Notes: generated by a model not told the origin, from the letters alone. Counted from the stretch's first letter, positions 13,078 to 42,951 are shown. The stretch is 64,000 nucleotides of DNA from Mycteria americana (GCF_035582795.1 NC_134367.1:6992062-7056061); one strand, 5' to 3'. A program made the numbers and translations.

Positions 13078-13421
13078 GCTTTGGCTGGCATATACTGATC
13101 AGTGTTTTGTTGATGACTTGTATTCTTTCCCTATGCATAAGCCCAAATGCTGTGTGCATGGTGAGTATCTTTCTTCAACTGTACTACTGCTGTTAGATGT
13201 AGAAACGCACATTCTGCAGTTACTCGTTCTGTTTTGACCCTAAACAGCTCTCTAGAGCACTGTGAGCTATGGTGAATGCTTTGAAACATCAGTCATGTAC
13301 AAAATAGAACTTGTATTTATGATATGGCCTTAATTGCACTAATGAAAGATGAAGCTTCTCCTATAAATATGAAGCAGACCTAGTAGAATGGTTTTGCTGC
13401 TGCATGTGTACAGTGTAGTAA

Positions 13422-13940
13422 GTGCCCCACCTCGACTACTGTGTTCAGTTTTGGGCCCCCCACTACAAGAGAGACATTGAGGTGCTGGAGTGTGTCCAGA
13501 GAAGGGCAATGAAGCTGGTGAAGGGTCTGGAGCAGAAGTCTGATGAGGAGCAGCTGAGGGAGCTGGGGTTGTTTAGCCTGGAGAAAAGGAGGCTGAGGGG
13601 AGACCTTATCACTCTGTACAACTACCTGAAAGGAGGTTGTAGCGAGGTGGGGGTCGGTCTCTTCTCCCAGGTAACAAGTGATAGGACAAGAGGAAATGGC
13701 CTCAAGTTGTGCCAGGGGAGGTTTAGACTGGATATTAGGAAATTTTACTTCACTGAAAGGGTTATCAAGCATTGGAACAGGCTGCCCAGGGAAGTGGTTG
13801 AGTCGCCATCCCTAGAGGTATTTAAAGGATGTTTGGATGAGGTGCTTAGGGACATGGTGTAGTGGTGGTCTTGGTAGTGTTAGGCTTACGGTTGGACTCG
13901 ATGATCTTAAAGGTCTTTTCCAACCTATACGATTCTGTGA
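13422..13940 (+). repeat. CR1 LINE, 5'-truncated copy with end of ORF2 still open
   Basis: A non-LTR retrotransposon tail lying between TDRD6 and PLA2G7. The open frame 13422-13862 encodes the last part of CR1 ORF2, with recognisable blocks such as [27 protein letters not shown] and [19 protein letters not shown]. It is followed by the CR1 tail GGTTGGACTCGATGATCTTAA and ends in GATTCTGTGA. The reverse transcriptase core is missing, so it cannot move itself. A very similar copy lies at 42952-43474. Confidence 0.92.
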
Positions 13941-15465
13941 CTTCTTAAAACAGCTGCAGCTTATCTCACCTTTTATTCTCCACCTCATGTATTGAAAAGG
14001 GGTTTCTATTTTCCAGTCCTGTTGCATGCTCCTGTATAGCGTATGTTCTTCCTCCTCATCAGAGGCTATGGATTTTTCATGCTGCATAATGTTTTAGGAA
14101 CCCAAGATCTCTGACAATGTAAGTCTGGCTGAGTATCACAGTAGATCTCGAGCATTACTGCTCACTCAGGAAGAGAAACACTTGCATGTTGATTCCCTTA
14201 AGACAATACATGATGGTAGACTGGAGAGAATTTAATTAAATTCTGAAAAACAAGTCTTAGATGTTGTTGCAATCTCATGTTAAGATCACAGATTATATAA
14301 ATATTTAATTACACTGCTAACTGCTTTGCTTGTTCCACTTGCTTCAGTTGTTTTGTTTGTAATGTGATTTTTGAAACAAATAGGCTAGTTAGAAGTAGTC
14401 CCCCTCTTGCAAGGCTTATTCATTTAGAAATCAGCCTTCTATGTGGCAGCTTCAAAGAGTTTTGTTCTAAAAATCAGACCCTTCTTTAGCTAACCCCATA
14501 GTCAACTGCTTCTACTGGCAAATACAGACAGCAATGCTAGTACCTGGACAAAGACAAGTGGCTAGAGAGTATCACAACCATGAGAGGCATCAAGATGATC
14601 AACCAATGCTTGCATACTCCTTTTTAAAGGGAGTGGTAGAAGTGGCATCTCTTCTGTAATTTCACCTACAACAGTATGACTGAGTAATACAGAGATTAAC
14701 AAGAGAGGCAGTGCTGGACCTTTGCCTAAGGGGAATTACACTTGCTACAACAAGAGTGACCATTTCAGCAGCTTTTGGAATGGAAACATCCTCTGAGTAT
14801 GGCAGTAAACACAGATCTTAAATGTAAATGGATTAAGTTCATATGAGAAGTCCTGCATCTGAACAAACACCTTTCTCTGTTATCTTAAAGTATTTCCTGT
14901 AGCTTTTACTGTGACTCTTACTAAAATAAGACAGTTTTGAAGACCACCTTCCACTGGCACCTCTGTGACTAGAAGGAACAAAACCTTCTCCAGCTCTCAA
15001 CTGTTGTTAGAGCATAGCTGAAATACTAAGTAGTTTAATAACAAATTAGAGAGATTTTTTTTTTCTTAACACTGAAAAAAAGGCTTGCTGGATGCAAATT
15101 GACTTAAAGCTTGGTAAGCAGAACTTTAGTTGAATTCCTTGGAGCTTAATCTCTCTCTCTGCAAACTTGATTCTAAGATAAAACCAGAAAGAGCATTTAA
15201 ATTACCATTAAGTCATTTTCCCCCAGCTGCCTATAAAGCAGAAATTACCCTGTTGCAGTGTTTCGGAGAATCCCACTAACTCATTTGAACTAAAACCTCT
15301 CTACATTTTCATGATAATGTAACCTAATGCCTTATTTCTCTTTTTTTTTTTTGTTCCACACCCCAAAAGCTGTGTAGGTGACCAATGCTATCACATGTCT
15401 GAGCAATGTCTGGCCAACATTAGTGTCCTGATGTCTGTGGCATTTTCAGTACTTCTTGGTATTCC
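13941..15465. other. Intergenic between convergent TDRD6 and PLA2G7
   Basis: No coding region, RNA gene or recognisable repeat was seen. The stretch should hold the 3' untranslated region of PLA2G7, transcribed leftwards from 15466, but no canonical AATAAA was found on that strand close to the stop codon. Confidence 0.5.
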
Positions 15466-18400
15466 TTATTCAGGTTCAGCTGGAGGTAAGTCAATATTGG
15501 TACCAGGAATAACATTGGGTCCTATGCCATCCACAAGAGAATCCCACTTATCGAAATCTTTCTTAAGACCTATAAAATGGGAGAAAGAAAACCCAAGTGG
15601 TAATGCATTAAGTAGTCAACTTTTCGTAAAGCTACACTGAAAAATTAAATTACAGGACAGATGAATCAACTTGGCAAAGTAGGGCAGGCACGATGTCTTA
15701 AGGAGGGAAAGATGACACTCCAGGTTTTTATGTATTAGAACAAAACTGCAATGTTCCCCCTCTGAATTGCTTAGATTACAAAAGTAACTAACAAACCTCT
15801 AGAAAGAGAGTCTGACTGTTGTTTTTTCTACTTAAACTTTTCTGACACACTTACTTTTGATCTTGTTCTAAACAGAATGGTTATATAAAAAGCTTCACAG
15901 GAATTAAGTATTAATTTAACTTCATACTTTGATGTAAACAGATACTTACTCAAATGTTTCTGCAGGAAGGCTAATGAAGCATGATTGCTTATATCAATAG
16001 CTTCATTTGGATCTATTGCTCCTTTTAATTTGAAAAATCTTCCAATGATTTCTCCGCTCACAAAGGTAAAGTCAGGAAAGCTCTGATGTACTGACCCCCT
16101 GCAAATAGAACAGTGATCAACAGGCTTATAAGAATGCAGTCATCTGATTAGAAGATGCCATGGGTTGCACAGACTTCCTCAAAGACAGTCACACATCTTA
16201 TGCTGTCATCTTTAGCAGAAGAAGAGAAAACAGATTAATCTCATGAGCATGCAAGATTAGCAGTAAATTATGTCCTAACCACAGAAGGGAGGAAGTTTTG
16301 TACGTGCTTACTGTAAGTCACTATAATTGCAACGGCAGTAAAGAGTAGGCTTGGCAAAACTTCAAGTTGTCTTTCTGCTCTGAGTATAAGGTGGATTATA
16401 GAGCCATCCACTCCCCTGTATGCAGTGTTTTCACTAGGTGACTGCGTAACTGCACCCAGAAGGCTAATTAAAGTGTGCAAACACAGATGATGCATGAGGC
16501 CCAGAGCAAAACTTGTGCCCCAGGGCAGGACTGCACACCTTGGAGTATCTTAAACTTAGGGTTACTGGCTGCTTTGAGAGAGGTCTCTGTCTCCACTGTG
16601 GGGGACATACTGCTGTCCAATTTAAACATGCAGTGAAAACCTGGGCCGTGAGGAAGACAGTGACTGTCTGTCTTTTTGCAGTTACATGTAACTGAACAGC
16701 TCCAACAAGAGAGTAAAGATTCATCTTCAACCACAGAAATGATGGATCCTGGACACTTACTTGATAGTGATCATTTTCTTGTTTGTGTCATTGGAGCTGA
16801 GTCTCTTCATCTTCAAGATATTGTCAGCCCACTGGAATTTTTCAGAGTTGATAAAAAGCAGCGGCTGCTGGACACTGTTTTGGTAAATGTCATCACCTAC
16901 TGGAAGCATCCATGCATCGAGGGCAATGCCACACCTGTCAAAAACAACTGGATATTGTCACAGAAGCAGAAAGCTTTGTATGGAAGTTCTCAGCATGCTT
17001 TGATTTGCAGGAGACATGGGAAACAAACTCTGTCTATGATACTGAACAGGTAAACAGGTTAATGAATAATTTTGTTTCAAAATGATTTCTACTCTGGGGG
17101 AAGAGAATTAATCCATTATTGCATTTGTTGGTCTCCACTGCCAGGTGCAGCTGGGCACAGGAGCTTCTGCAGGGTCCCACAGTATCATGATATAATATGA
17201 TTTTATGCTATTATGTTCCACCACATCCCCACAGTTGAAAGAAGCATGACTTGAGAAAACAGGACATGCCAAACAAAACTTTTCTTCAAGAGCTAATTAG
17301 TAGTGGGGGGATCTTAGGTAAGGTCCCCTGCTCCAGACCTCTCAAGTGCCAAATGTCTCTTGCCTTGTTTCGCATACTTACCTAAATCTTAATTCTTTGC
17401 TGAGACTCTCAATAACTGTAGCACCACCAAAAGAGTGTCCCATCACAGCTATTCTGCTAGTATCAACAGAATCCTGTCAAAAGAATCCAGGTGCTGTAAG
17501 AGACTTTCTTTCCCAAACTTTTTTTTTTTTTAAGGGAATAATTTTTTTAGGCAATAGATCCTACTGAAGTAGGAAGAGCATCGTTTCAGCTCTATTACTA
17601 TCTATCCAGCTTGGGATGACCTGAGAATATGTTCACAGATCTATGGTGTGATCTTCAGAATAGTTTACAGGAACCAGTTTAGAAATGGAAGAGGGAAACC
17701 AGAAGCATTACTGGGTGTTTAACAAAATGCAGTCACCACCTTTCACTCACCTTTAGGCTATTCCAGTCAAAGTTTGAATTTAGTACATTCATTACTTCCT
17801 CTCCTGAATTGATTTCAAGAATGAGATTGAGAGCTTTGATACACTCCTGTGCTCTCTGCTGCACCTGGGGAGAAAGAGAAGTTGAGGCAGAGCAGTGGAA
17901 GGGTTTATCAGACACCTGCTAGGATTGCCAGCCCTTTGGACACAAGACTTAGTCTGATTCTTTTTTCCCTTAAGCATCTGATATGGTAACAACTATTCAG
18001 AACTGCAGAATGGAACTGTAAAACGGAACTCTGACAAGGTCTGACTAACAATGAAGCTGACTTTTGGAGGTCCAAAGAGTTGAAGCTCTTGCGTAGATCC
18101 TCTGCAGGCGGAGGAATTTATCCCTATAATGTGTGCCAAAGACCTTCAACTCCTTTGTCCTGTCACTACTCAGAGAAGGGGTTGTTGAGATGTGCAAAGG
18201 CTTAAGTTGCACAACTACAAGGAAGGCTGACTCGCTGCTCCTCCTCATGCTCACTTTGATGAGCAAATGTCATTACACCACTTGCCCCATCTGCACAATA
18301 GCTCTGAAACTGTCTTTATACTGGATAAACCCAAAATAAGAAACAGCCAAGAAGCCCGTCTTGTTTTATATATATACACATTCTTGAAAACTGTAGTAAA

Positions 18401-21400
18401 GCTGTTCTAAATAAAGGTTTTAATTGTTCAGTATAAGAAGTGTTTTTGACTTCGGTGTGTCAGTAAAAGAAAAGCTTCAAAAAGAACAGTGGCATCCTTG
18501 GGAACCACAGCCTGTAGGCAGCCAGCAAGATGTCTGTGCATCACTGAATTTCAAATAAATCTCTATCTCTTGACTTCTCTATTAGTGAAATTTGCAGGCA
18601 ACAGCTTCTGGAGGTTAATTGCAAGCTCAGATATTACGTATTTAGACTCCATGTGTATGCACACAGGAAATGACACTTGTACTGCTGTCTGTATGGCCGA
18701 GGGAGATAAAGAGAAACACCTCCCTGGCTGCGTTTGCATTAGCTGGAAGAAAACACTCCCATATTTTAAGAGTGAAGTTTATGCTTGGAAGAGCTCGTCA
18801 GTATGGCCATATCGTAACTAGCATGGATGCTGCCTATAATCAGGAAGCCTGCATTGTTTACATTACTATAAACCACATTAAAGTGTGTTGAAGGTGATGA
18901 AGCAAACATCCCTCTTCAAGCAGCCATGATTCATCTTGCTATCCAACAGTAAACAAAAGCTGAAGCAAGCCTAAGGCAACACAAATATTTGAATTCAACT
19001 CTGTGCTGCTTAAAAGACTGGGCTGGGCAGCAAAAGTGTGAAGACACAGAGAAGAAACAGAAAGTTGAGTGGAACCAGAGGAGAAACAGCTGACTAAGCT
19101 CGACAGTGCAACTTCATGAGAAAGCTTTGTTGAGGAAGTAGTTTATGCTCTGAAGAAAGCTGCTGTTGGCTTTCCCATCTTCAGGAACATATGACTTGAT
19201 GCATTTTTATGCTCCTGAGTCATGGGAGAAGACTGCAGACGTGGCCCAAGGGAAAGAGTCTGCTAGTTAGTCCTAAACACACCACTCCTGCCTCACTTCC
19301 TAGAGCACAGACCTAGGATGAGTACCTGCTTGTGGCGCAAACAACGCTCTTCCTCTCCGGTTTTTAGTTTCCTGTAGTAGATCCACTCCTTCTCCATGTT
19401 TGATGTAGACTCTTCCTGTGGTTCAGAAATGGACTTTTTTTTACAGTAATACGTTGCTGAAGCAGATTCATCTCTGTAATAGCAACAAAAGGTTATGTTT
19501 GGGGATGTATTCCATTTGGTTTGAGATTAAGTCAGCAGAAGTTTTAGATTTCACTTATCTCAAGAGATGCAGCTATCAACCCAGCGCTGCTGCAATCACA
19601 ACTGAGTGTAGACAGACTTTCTAAATAATGCAATAACCCCACCAAAACTCCCACTTCCTTTATATTCTCCATGTTCTAACAATAAGAGAGAGAAAAATAG
19701 CATGCCTGAAGAATGACAAACAATATCTACCCTGGGACTTTTCATTCAAGGACTTATCTCAGCAAATTCCCTTTGCTTAGATAAGAGTTGAGCTAGAGAA
19801 ACAGGGGGAGTGGGCAGAACTGAAGAAGATATGTTAGTTTTTCTTTTAAAAAAAATCGTAAGTTCTTCTTCACAATAAATAACATTCTATTCAATGTGAG
19901 AAACTTTCATTCCATCAGAACTCAAAAACATGCAGTATACGCACCTGTGCTCCACAGCAGCTACTATAAAGCCCTGGGAAGCCATCTCTATGCAAATAGC
20001 AGAATAGATTGTCCTGCAATCAAAACCACACTCTGGTGAGGCACGTGCATATATAATTATTTCAATTACACTGCTCTTTAAATGTTGACCACACTACATA
20101 TGCACTAGCCCCAATAATGTATTTATTCTGTTTGAATTTGCTAGCCAGTAGAGCAGGATTTTGTATGCCAGTCACCAAAGCCTGTTCACAAAACCTTGTT
20201 ACTGTTTTACTATCTATTCAGAAGGAAAAATGCTAATGATTTTTAAAAAGTAGCACATATGATATTTTGCATCTTCAAAGAGCTATCCAAAAATCAACTA
20301 ACTAATCTTCACAACATGCTTATGGATTGGTAAATACCTTCACCCCTAAAATACAAAGGGAAAACACAAATAAATACGTCAACCCTTCTTTTATTTACTG
20401 CTGTTGATTTTAGTGGAGGCATACTGATACACAGCAGCCTGTTCTTCAAATCTGTTTCAACTCCACAGGGATCTCACCCCCCTACTGAAAATCTGTTCAG
20501 AACCATCCTTGGAGACTGCTGTCTCCACAGATGACAACAAACTGCAGACAACAAACTGGTTTGTTAACAAACTGCGGAATTACCGAAAAGCTCCAAGTCC
20601 ATGGGAAAAAATGAGGAGTGGGTATTTTTCTCCTGGCTTAAAAGCAGCATTTGACTTTGCAGGACAGGTCACTGAACCTAGATAAAAATCAAAGCGTTTA
20701 TCATTATTACTGAAATAAGAGAAAGCATTTGTTCCCATGGGAGAGATCCCAAGAGTCTGGTGACCATTGATTTCAGAGCAGTCATTTGAAGATAAGGTCT
20801 TCCTTATCTTCATCCTTAAAATGCAGAAGACAAATAAGGACCCGATTCTGAAAATACTTTCTACTTGGCAGAAGACACTTTCCTTCTCTTCCCATCCAAG
20901 CCGTAGCACAAGGCCTCTTAAACCCTACGAGAAGAGATTTTGAAGAACAGTCAGGCATCCAAGTCTTGTTGGTATTCAGACCTTAGTATCTATCTGACCT
21001 TTGTATATTTGCACATTTCCTTGTGGGATTTAAATCCCGACACACAGGTGCAGCTTACCCAAGCTCTTCCTAGAGCAAACTGCCCAGACACTCCTATTCA
21101 TAGCAGTCAGGGACTGCGGGTCTGCCTGAGAACTGGGTCACATTCAGCATTGAGCATCGCTACACAAACCCTTCTCAAACACACAGAGTTCCTCAGAAGA
21201 AACTATTTTTCAGTCCTGCAGCGTAACACTGCTTACAGAGCAGTGAGGCAACGACCTGCATACAGAGCTCATGCCCTGGCACTAGTCAAGGAATAAAACC
21301 AGAACCAGTCTTACCAACATAGTACTGGAAAAGCCTTTCTCCTACAACTCGGTACATATTAAGGAAGTCAGAGAGTCCTTGATAGTACTCTTTATCTGGA

Positions 21401-24400
21401 ATCCATGGTGCCTCTTCGTTATCTGTGGCATCGCATGATGGATAATACAGGCGCAAGAAGCTTCCCTGGGATTAGGAGGGGAGGGGGGGAAAAAAGGAAG
21501 ATTGATATTTATTTATCTATGGCAGAGAAAAAGGAAGATAAAAACATTTACGTCAAGGGCTTCAGATGCAAGAATGACAGCTCAAGAGCATTAAGAGAAT
21601 CTCACGAGAAAATTATTATCCTATACAGGCTTTGATACCACTCCTGCGTCACTATCTTTTTGTCCCTGCAATGAATTTACAGTAGCATGACTATTGGCAT
21701 CCAGGTAGAGATACACCTCACCTTCTCTAGGTTAGCCTATAGCTAATTCAAAATGCTCCGTTTAATTAAGTTAATCATTACAAACACTCACTACCTATTT
21801 GCTCCATTTCTGCATCTTGCTGGATCTTTTCTTCTGTCTTCCTCACTATGCCTCCCTTCGGGGAATGGTACGATGACATAGTTTGATCAGTTTAACAGGG
21901 GTGACCGTGTCCCCTTCACCCTTCCAGCTGGGAGCTGTCATTGCTTTCTTTGCACCAGTGAGTCTCATGGAGCTGTTACTGACCCAATCCAGCTTGCTAA
22001 ACTGGGGGGAAAAAAGGACCCTCCTAGAAGTGTATTTCCCACTGGGCTAGCAAGACAAATTTTACCCTGAGACTAGTTTCTGGAAGTGTGGACCAGCAGA
22101 GGAGATGCGGGTAGAGTCAGGGGCATGGTCTCAACGTGGCTATAGTGTTCCTGGCTAACCTGAGCAAAAGGCTGTCAGTAAAGCTCTTGGGCAGCTGCAC
22201 AGCAAAGGAGTGCGATATATTGTTGTGGTTTAAGCTGGCAGGCAGCTAAACACCACACAGCCGCTCCCTCACTCCCCCCTGTGTGATGGGGGAGAGAATC
22301 GGAAAAAAGGTAAAACTCATGGGTTGAGATAAAGACAATTTAATAGGACAGAAAAGGAAGGGCAAATAATAATGATGATAAAAGAATATACAAAACAAGC
22401 AATGCACAATGCAATTGCTCACCACCCGCTGACCGATGCCCAGCCAGTTCCCGAGCAGCGGCTGCATCCCCCCAGCCAACTCAACTCCCCCAGTTTCTAT
22501 ACTGAGCATGACGCCATATGGTATGGAATAGCCCTTTGGTCAGTTGGGGTCAGCTGTCCTGGCTGTGCCCCCTCCCAGCTTCTTGTGCACCCCCAGCCTC
22601 CTCGCTAGCAGGGCAGTATGGGAAGCTGAAAAGTCCTTGACTTAGTGTAAGCACTGCTCAGCAACAACTGAAACATCAGTTTGTTATCAACATTATTCTC
22701 ATACTAAATCCAAAACACAGCACTGTACCAGCTACTAGGAAGAAAATGGACTCTATCCCAGCCGAAACCAGGACAATCGTCCTCCCTCCTCATCAAGATG
22801 TTTACAAGTCTGTAGTGCTCCATCTTTTTAAACACAATTTTGTTAACCTGTGTTTTATCTGCCTCCATTTCCTACCATCGGTTTGAATCTTCTCTTACTG
22901 TCTGCACTCCAGGTCTTCCAGGAAACCACCCAAACTTTCCACATTCACGTGGACCCTCCATGCCCCCCTTGCCAGTATTTTTCCTATGCAGACAGCAGCA
23001 ATGTACCACCGGCACACCTTAAAGCAGATGTCCAAGCAGATGAACTGTGTATAATTTGCATTCTTACTTCCTGGTTTGCAAGGGAATTTGTGACACACTA
23101 TTGAAATTCACTGTCTTGCTCCAACTCTACTTTTGTTTTAACAAGTTAAGTCTAGAGCCAAAAATAACATGAGCTTTGGAATAAAGTCTGGTTTCTTGAA
23201 CACTAGTTTATCAGTTTCATACACAACGTGTACCAAAAGCTTGTTTAATGAAGCTTGTTTCTATTTACTCATCAAACTTAAATCAACCTTTGACACAAAG
23301 GCCATTAAGGAAGAAATCATCAAACCTTCATCCATACTGGTAATGATATTAATTTGATCCCAGAATAGCCCCCATGAACTTCTCCAGGTGACTAACTGCT
23401 TACCAGAAGGGAAACAGGTTCATTATCTATGCCTGAGAGAACTGTAATTATACAGATTGCTTATCTAAGAAAAACACATGGGCTGATTGCAAAGAGAAAC
23501 TAATCGCTTCTTTGTGCTAAGACAGAGTAAGCTCAGTAAAGGAACACATATGAATAACCACTACAAACTGATCACAAGTTCCACTATACCTGGCTAGTCT
23601 GAGGAGTAAAACCACAGTGTAAATGCAGGCGTACTCTCATAGGAAAATTAAAAAAGCAAGAGGATTTGAAATGGAAACCCATAAGCGAGCTCATTAGCTG
23701 GCTATTCACTGTCCCCCTCTTCTTATCGTGGCTTCTCTCTCTACTAACCACTTGCAGAATTGGCATCCTTTTCTTTTTCAGACAGATAAAATTTTGAGAA
23801 GATGTCTCATGCTTTACCCTGCAGCTGAAACATTACATACCCTCATCACCCAACCCTGCCAAATCCCACTGGGATCTTTGTGATGACAACAGCTACAGTC
23901 ACGGAGACTGCGCATGGAGTCTCCCCAGGAGCCCAACGCAGAAGGGAGCATTGGGGTGGACGGGAGGAACCCCGTGGGTCCCAGGAGGACACAGCTTCTC
24001 TGCAGTATCTTGTGTAGGGGAATCAGGAAGGTAAGGATATTAGGAGGAAGGGAGACATAGCCATGGGGAAGACTTGCAGGTTACATCCATCTGGTAAATT
24101 GAACCAGTTCTTGAGACACCTGATATTTTCTGAACTCTGCCCAGTACACATCCTACATTGGGATGGAGAGGATACAAAGCTCAGCTGTGAGTGTCAGCCA
24201 TGGAGCATCCCTGCACACAGACAAGACCTTCTGTTTGATTCATCTGTAAAAATACAGCAAGTTGTTTCACTAACATCGTGGCTTAAATCCAAAGGTGGAA
24301 CAACCGAGAGCTTTACCTCAACCGCATTTTCTGTCATCAGGTCTGTACATCCAACCGAGTGCGGTCCCTTTCCTTCAGGGATCCTATAAAACTTCTCAGT

Positions 24401-25160
24401 GCTGCTGCTCCCCATTTCCATTGGTGCCTTCACCAACAAACCTGGGGAAAAACACAAAGCAAATCAAGAGACCGCCATGGCCTATGTGACCAGATCACCC
24501 ACCCTGAAAAAAATTCAGCGCGTTGAAGATCCAGGAGTAGGAAATTCAAGGTTGAGCTGATACAACAATCTGCTTACGAGAATCAGAAACCTGAAATCCC
24601 GACTCACCAACCTGACCTGCTCTAGTGGGGAATTTCCTTCGAGCAGAGTGTCCGGAATCCCAAGGATCAGACAACACCCTGCGCTAAACAGAAAGGCAGG
24701 GAGGAAGCCTTTGGCTGGGGAGGCCGTGGTGGCAGTCGGGAGGTCGAGGTGCTGCGGTGCAGAGCAGCAGCAGTCTCACTTCTTGGGCGCAATCAGGGAA
24801 ACGCAAGCCCAAGAGCGGCGAGTTTCGGACGCGAAGGCAGCTCCCTCCCTGCCTGGCTGCGACCTAGAGCTGCTCCTCCTCGTACGAACGGCAGAGATGG
24901 AAGTTTTTGCAGCTCCTCGGTAAACAAAACCGGCCTACGCCTCTGGGGGAGAAGGACGTCATGGAGAAAACCAACGCTGTAGCCATTTTTCCAAGAGGAA
25001 TGACGAAGCCTGGATTTGATCCCTGGAGAGAAAAGGAAGGGCTGGCCGTGCAGGAGAGGTTGTTGGGAAGGTCTGACCGTCCCCGGCCCATACCTGGGGT
25101 GACACCTCCGAGCCGGGCCGGCCCCGGGGCCGAGCAGAGCGCAGGGGGAAGCAGCCGCAT
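15466..25160 (-). CDS. PLA2G7: Platelet-activating factor acetylhydrolase (Lp-PLA2), eleven coding exons
   Basis: Hydrolyses the sn-2 acetyl group of PAF and short oxidised phospholipid chains; secreted and lipoprotein-bound in mammals. Coding exons in transcript order: 25160-25094, 24441-24317, 21465-21315, 20677-20584, 20013-19945, 19473-19326, 17864-17751, 17473-17382, 16934-16761, 16098-15950, 15569-15466, in phase throughout, giving 428 residues (human 441). Catalytic residues are present: Ser270 in GHSFGG, Asp293 in ALDAW and His349 in GSVHQ. PAF-AH blocks [20 protein letters not shown] and VAAVEHRD are conserved. It resembles PLA2G7 more than the intracellular PAFAH2, and the neighbours agree. 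Exon 1 ([14 protein letters not shown]...) is supported by a strong CAG|GTATGG donor in the right phase and a mildly hydrophobic start, but its signal-peptide role is uncertain. Two internal ATGs at 24421-24419 and 24415-24413 could start a shorter form. A solo LTR sits in intron 2. Confidence 0.92.
22221..22775 (-). mobile_element. Solo LTR, bird ERVL-like, family A copy 1
   Basis: An old retroviral solo LTR in PLA2G7 intron 2. On the minus strand it starts TGTCCTGGTTTCGGCTGGGA and ends ...CCACAACA, so it has TG...CA ends. It shares blocks with copies at 38171 and 46425, including the ACCCCAACTGACC-type core and the ATATGGCGTCATGCTCAG segment. No internal retroviral region is present. No clear target-site duplication was seen. 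It looks moderately diverged. Confidence 0.82.
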
Positions 25161-25504
25161 CCCAGACTAGGCGGCAGGCCCCAGCAGCACCCCCTGCCCC
25201 TCGCTCCGGCAGCCGGGCTGGGTTTTAGCTGCCACGTTTCCCTCTCCCGGCAGCAGCCCCGGCACAGCCTGGAAGAGACCCGGGGCCATCCTCAGGCCGC
25301 CAGAGAGGCTCGGCGGGCCCGCTCCTCCCGCAGCCGCCCAGCCAGGCCTGGCAGCCTCCGGGGCGGGGGCGGGCGGCAGCCGCGCCGGGCCGGGCCGGGC
25401 CTCCCTCGCCGGGGACGCGGCGGCAGCGGCGGGGCGGAGCGCGGCCGCTCCTCCCCGGAAAGGGCCGTGGTTGCCGGCGGCGCGGAGCGGCGTGGGTGCC
25501 CAAG
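24700..25504. promoter_or_regulatory. Bidirectional CpG-island promoter of PLA2G7 and IMP3
   Basis: The proposed start codons of PLA2G7 (25160, minus) and IMP3 (25505, plus) face away from each other with 344 bp between them. The interval is a dense CpG island that extends through IMP3 and into PLA2G7 intron 1. It is rich in GGGCGGGG-like and GGCCGGGCC runs typical of SP1-driven housekeeping promoters. No TATA box was seen. Confidence 0.65.
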
Positions 25505-26062
25505 ATGGTGCGGAAGCTGAAGTACCACGAGCAGAAGCTGCTGCGGCGGCTGGAGCTGGTGAGCTGGGAGGCGGCGGCGGGGAGCCTGGCCGAGGTGAAG
25601 GCGCTGCGGCGTTACCGGCTGGGTCGGCGGGAGGACTACGTGCAGTACAAGGCGCTGGCCCGCACCGTCCGCGCCTTAGCCCGCCGCCTCCGCGACCTGG
25701 GACCGGCCAGCGCCGCCTTCCGCGCCCGCTGCGCCGCCGCGCTGCTGGAGAAGCTGTACGGGCTGGGGCTGGTGAGCTGCCGGCGGTCGCTGGCCGCCTG
25801 CGAGAGCCTCTCGGCCGCTGCCTTCTGCCGGCGGCGCCTGCCCTGCCTGCTGGTGAAGCTGCGGATGGCCCAGAACCTGCGCCACGCCGTCACCTTCGTG
25901 GAGCAGGGACACGTCCGCGTGGGGCCCGAGGTGGTGACCGACCCCGCTCTCCTCGTCCCCCGCGCCGTGGAGGACTTCATCACCTGGGTGGACGCCTCTC
26001 GCCTCCGGCAGAAGGTGCTGGACTACAACCAGGAGCGCGACGACTTCGACCTGGCCGCCTAG
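25505..26062 (+). CDS. IMP3: U3 small nucleolar ribonucleoprotein IMP3, intronless
   Basis: Component of the Mpp10-Imp3-Imp4 complex of the small-subunit processome in the nucleolus, helping the U3 snoRNA pair with pre-rRNA for 18S maturation. The 185-residue protein matches human IMP3 (184) end to end: [13 protein letters not shown] at the start, [44 protein letters not shown] and [10 protein letters not shown] near the C-terminus. An S4-type RNA-binding fold covers roughly residues 107-170. The ATG has a strong Kozak context (AAG ATG G). The gene is extremely GC-rich, and overlapping open frames in other phases are artefacts. Human IMP3 is also intronless, so lack of introns alone does not mark this as a retrocopy. 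It is placed head-to-head with PLA2G7, an arrangement I do not know from mammals. Confidence 0.95.
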   Translation: MVRKLKYHEQKLLRRLELVSWEAAAGSLAEVKALRRYRLGRREDYVQYKALARTVRALARRLRDLGPASAAFRARCAAALLEKLYGLGLVSCRRSLAACESLSAAAFCRRRLPCLLVKLRMAQNLRHAVTFVEQGHVRVGPEVVTDPALLVPRAVEDFITWVDASRLRQKVLDYNQERDDFDLAA

Positions 26063-26140
26063 GGATGAGGGATGGATGTGCCGCCTGCTCTGCCTCCGCT
26101 GCCCGCGCTCTTCTGCTCTGCCCCGTAGGACACGCGTGGG

Positions 26141-26146
26141 AATAAA
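26141..26146 (+). other. IMP3 polyadenylation signal
   Basis: AATAAA lies 78 bp after the IMP3 stop codon, giving a short 3' untranslated region, as is usual for such housekeeping genes. Confidence 0.7.
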
Positions 26147-26169
26147 CACGCACCAGTAAAACCCCAGCG

Positions 26170-42681
<16,512 letters not shown>

Positions 42682-42951
42682 TGTGCCCTGCCTTTTTGGT
42701 GCCACTGAGAACCTGCAAAGGTTCTCATGCGCAGCAAAGACACTGGCAGACCTCGGGTGCATCTGCAGGGTGAAATACGGACGAACAGGAGAAGCAGATG
42801 GACACAGGAATGCGTTTCGTGATGTACTGTAAATATTGTCATTAATAGGGAACAGGTAGAAGTGCTTCTGTCTGTGTGTCTATATGTGTCAATATCAGAA
42901 AACTTCAGAAGATGTTCAAATATACTAATACTCTAAGTCACTGAAACGTAT

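Noticed and set aside
24864-25160. 98-codon minus-strand frame beginning at the PLA2G7 start codon
   Set aside because: Only its first 22 codons are kept as PLA2G7 exon 1; the rest follows a strong donor and does not resemble the protein.
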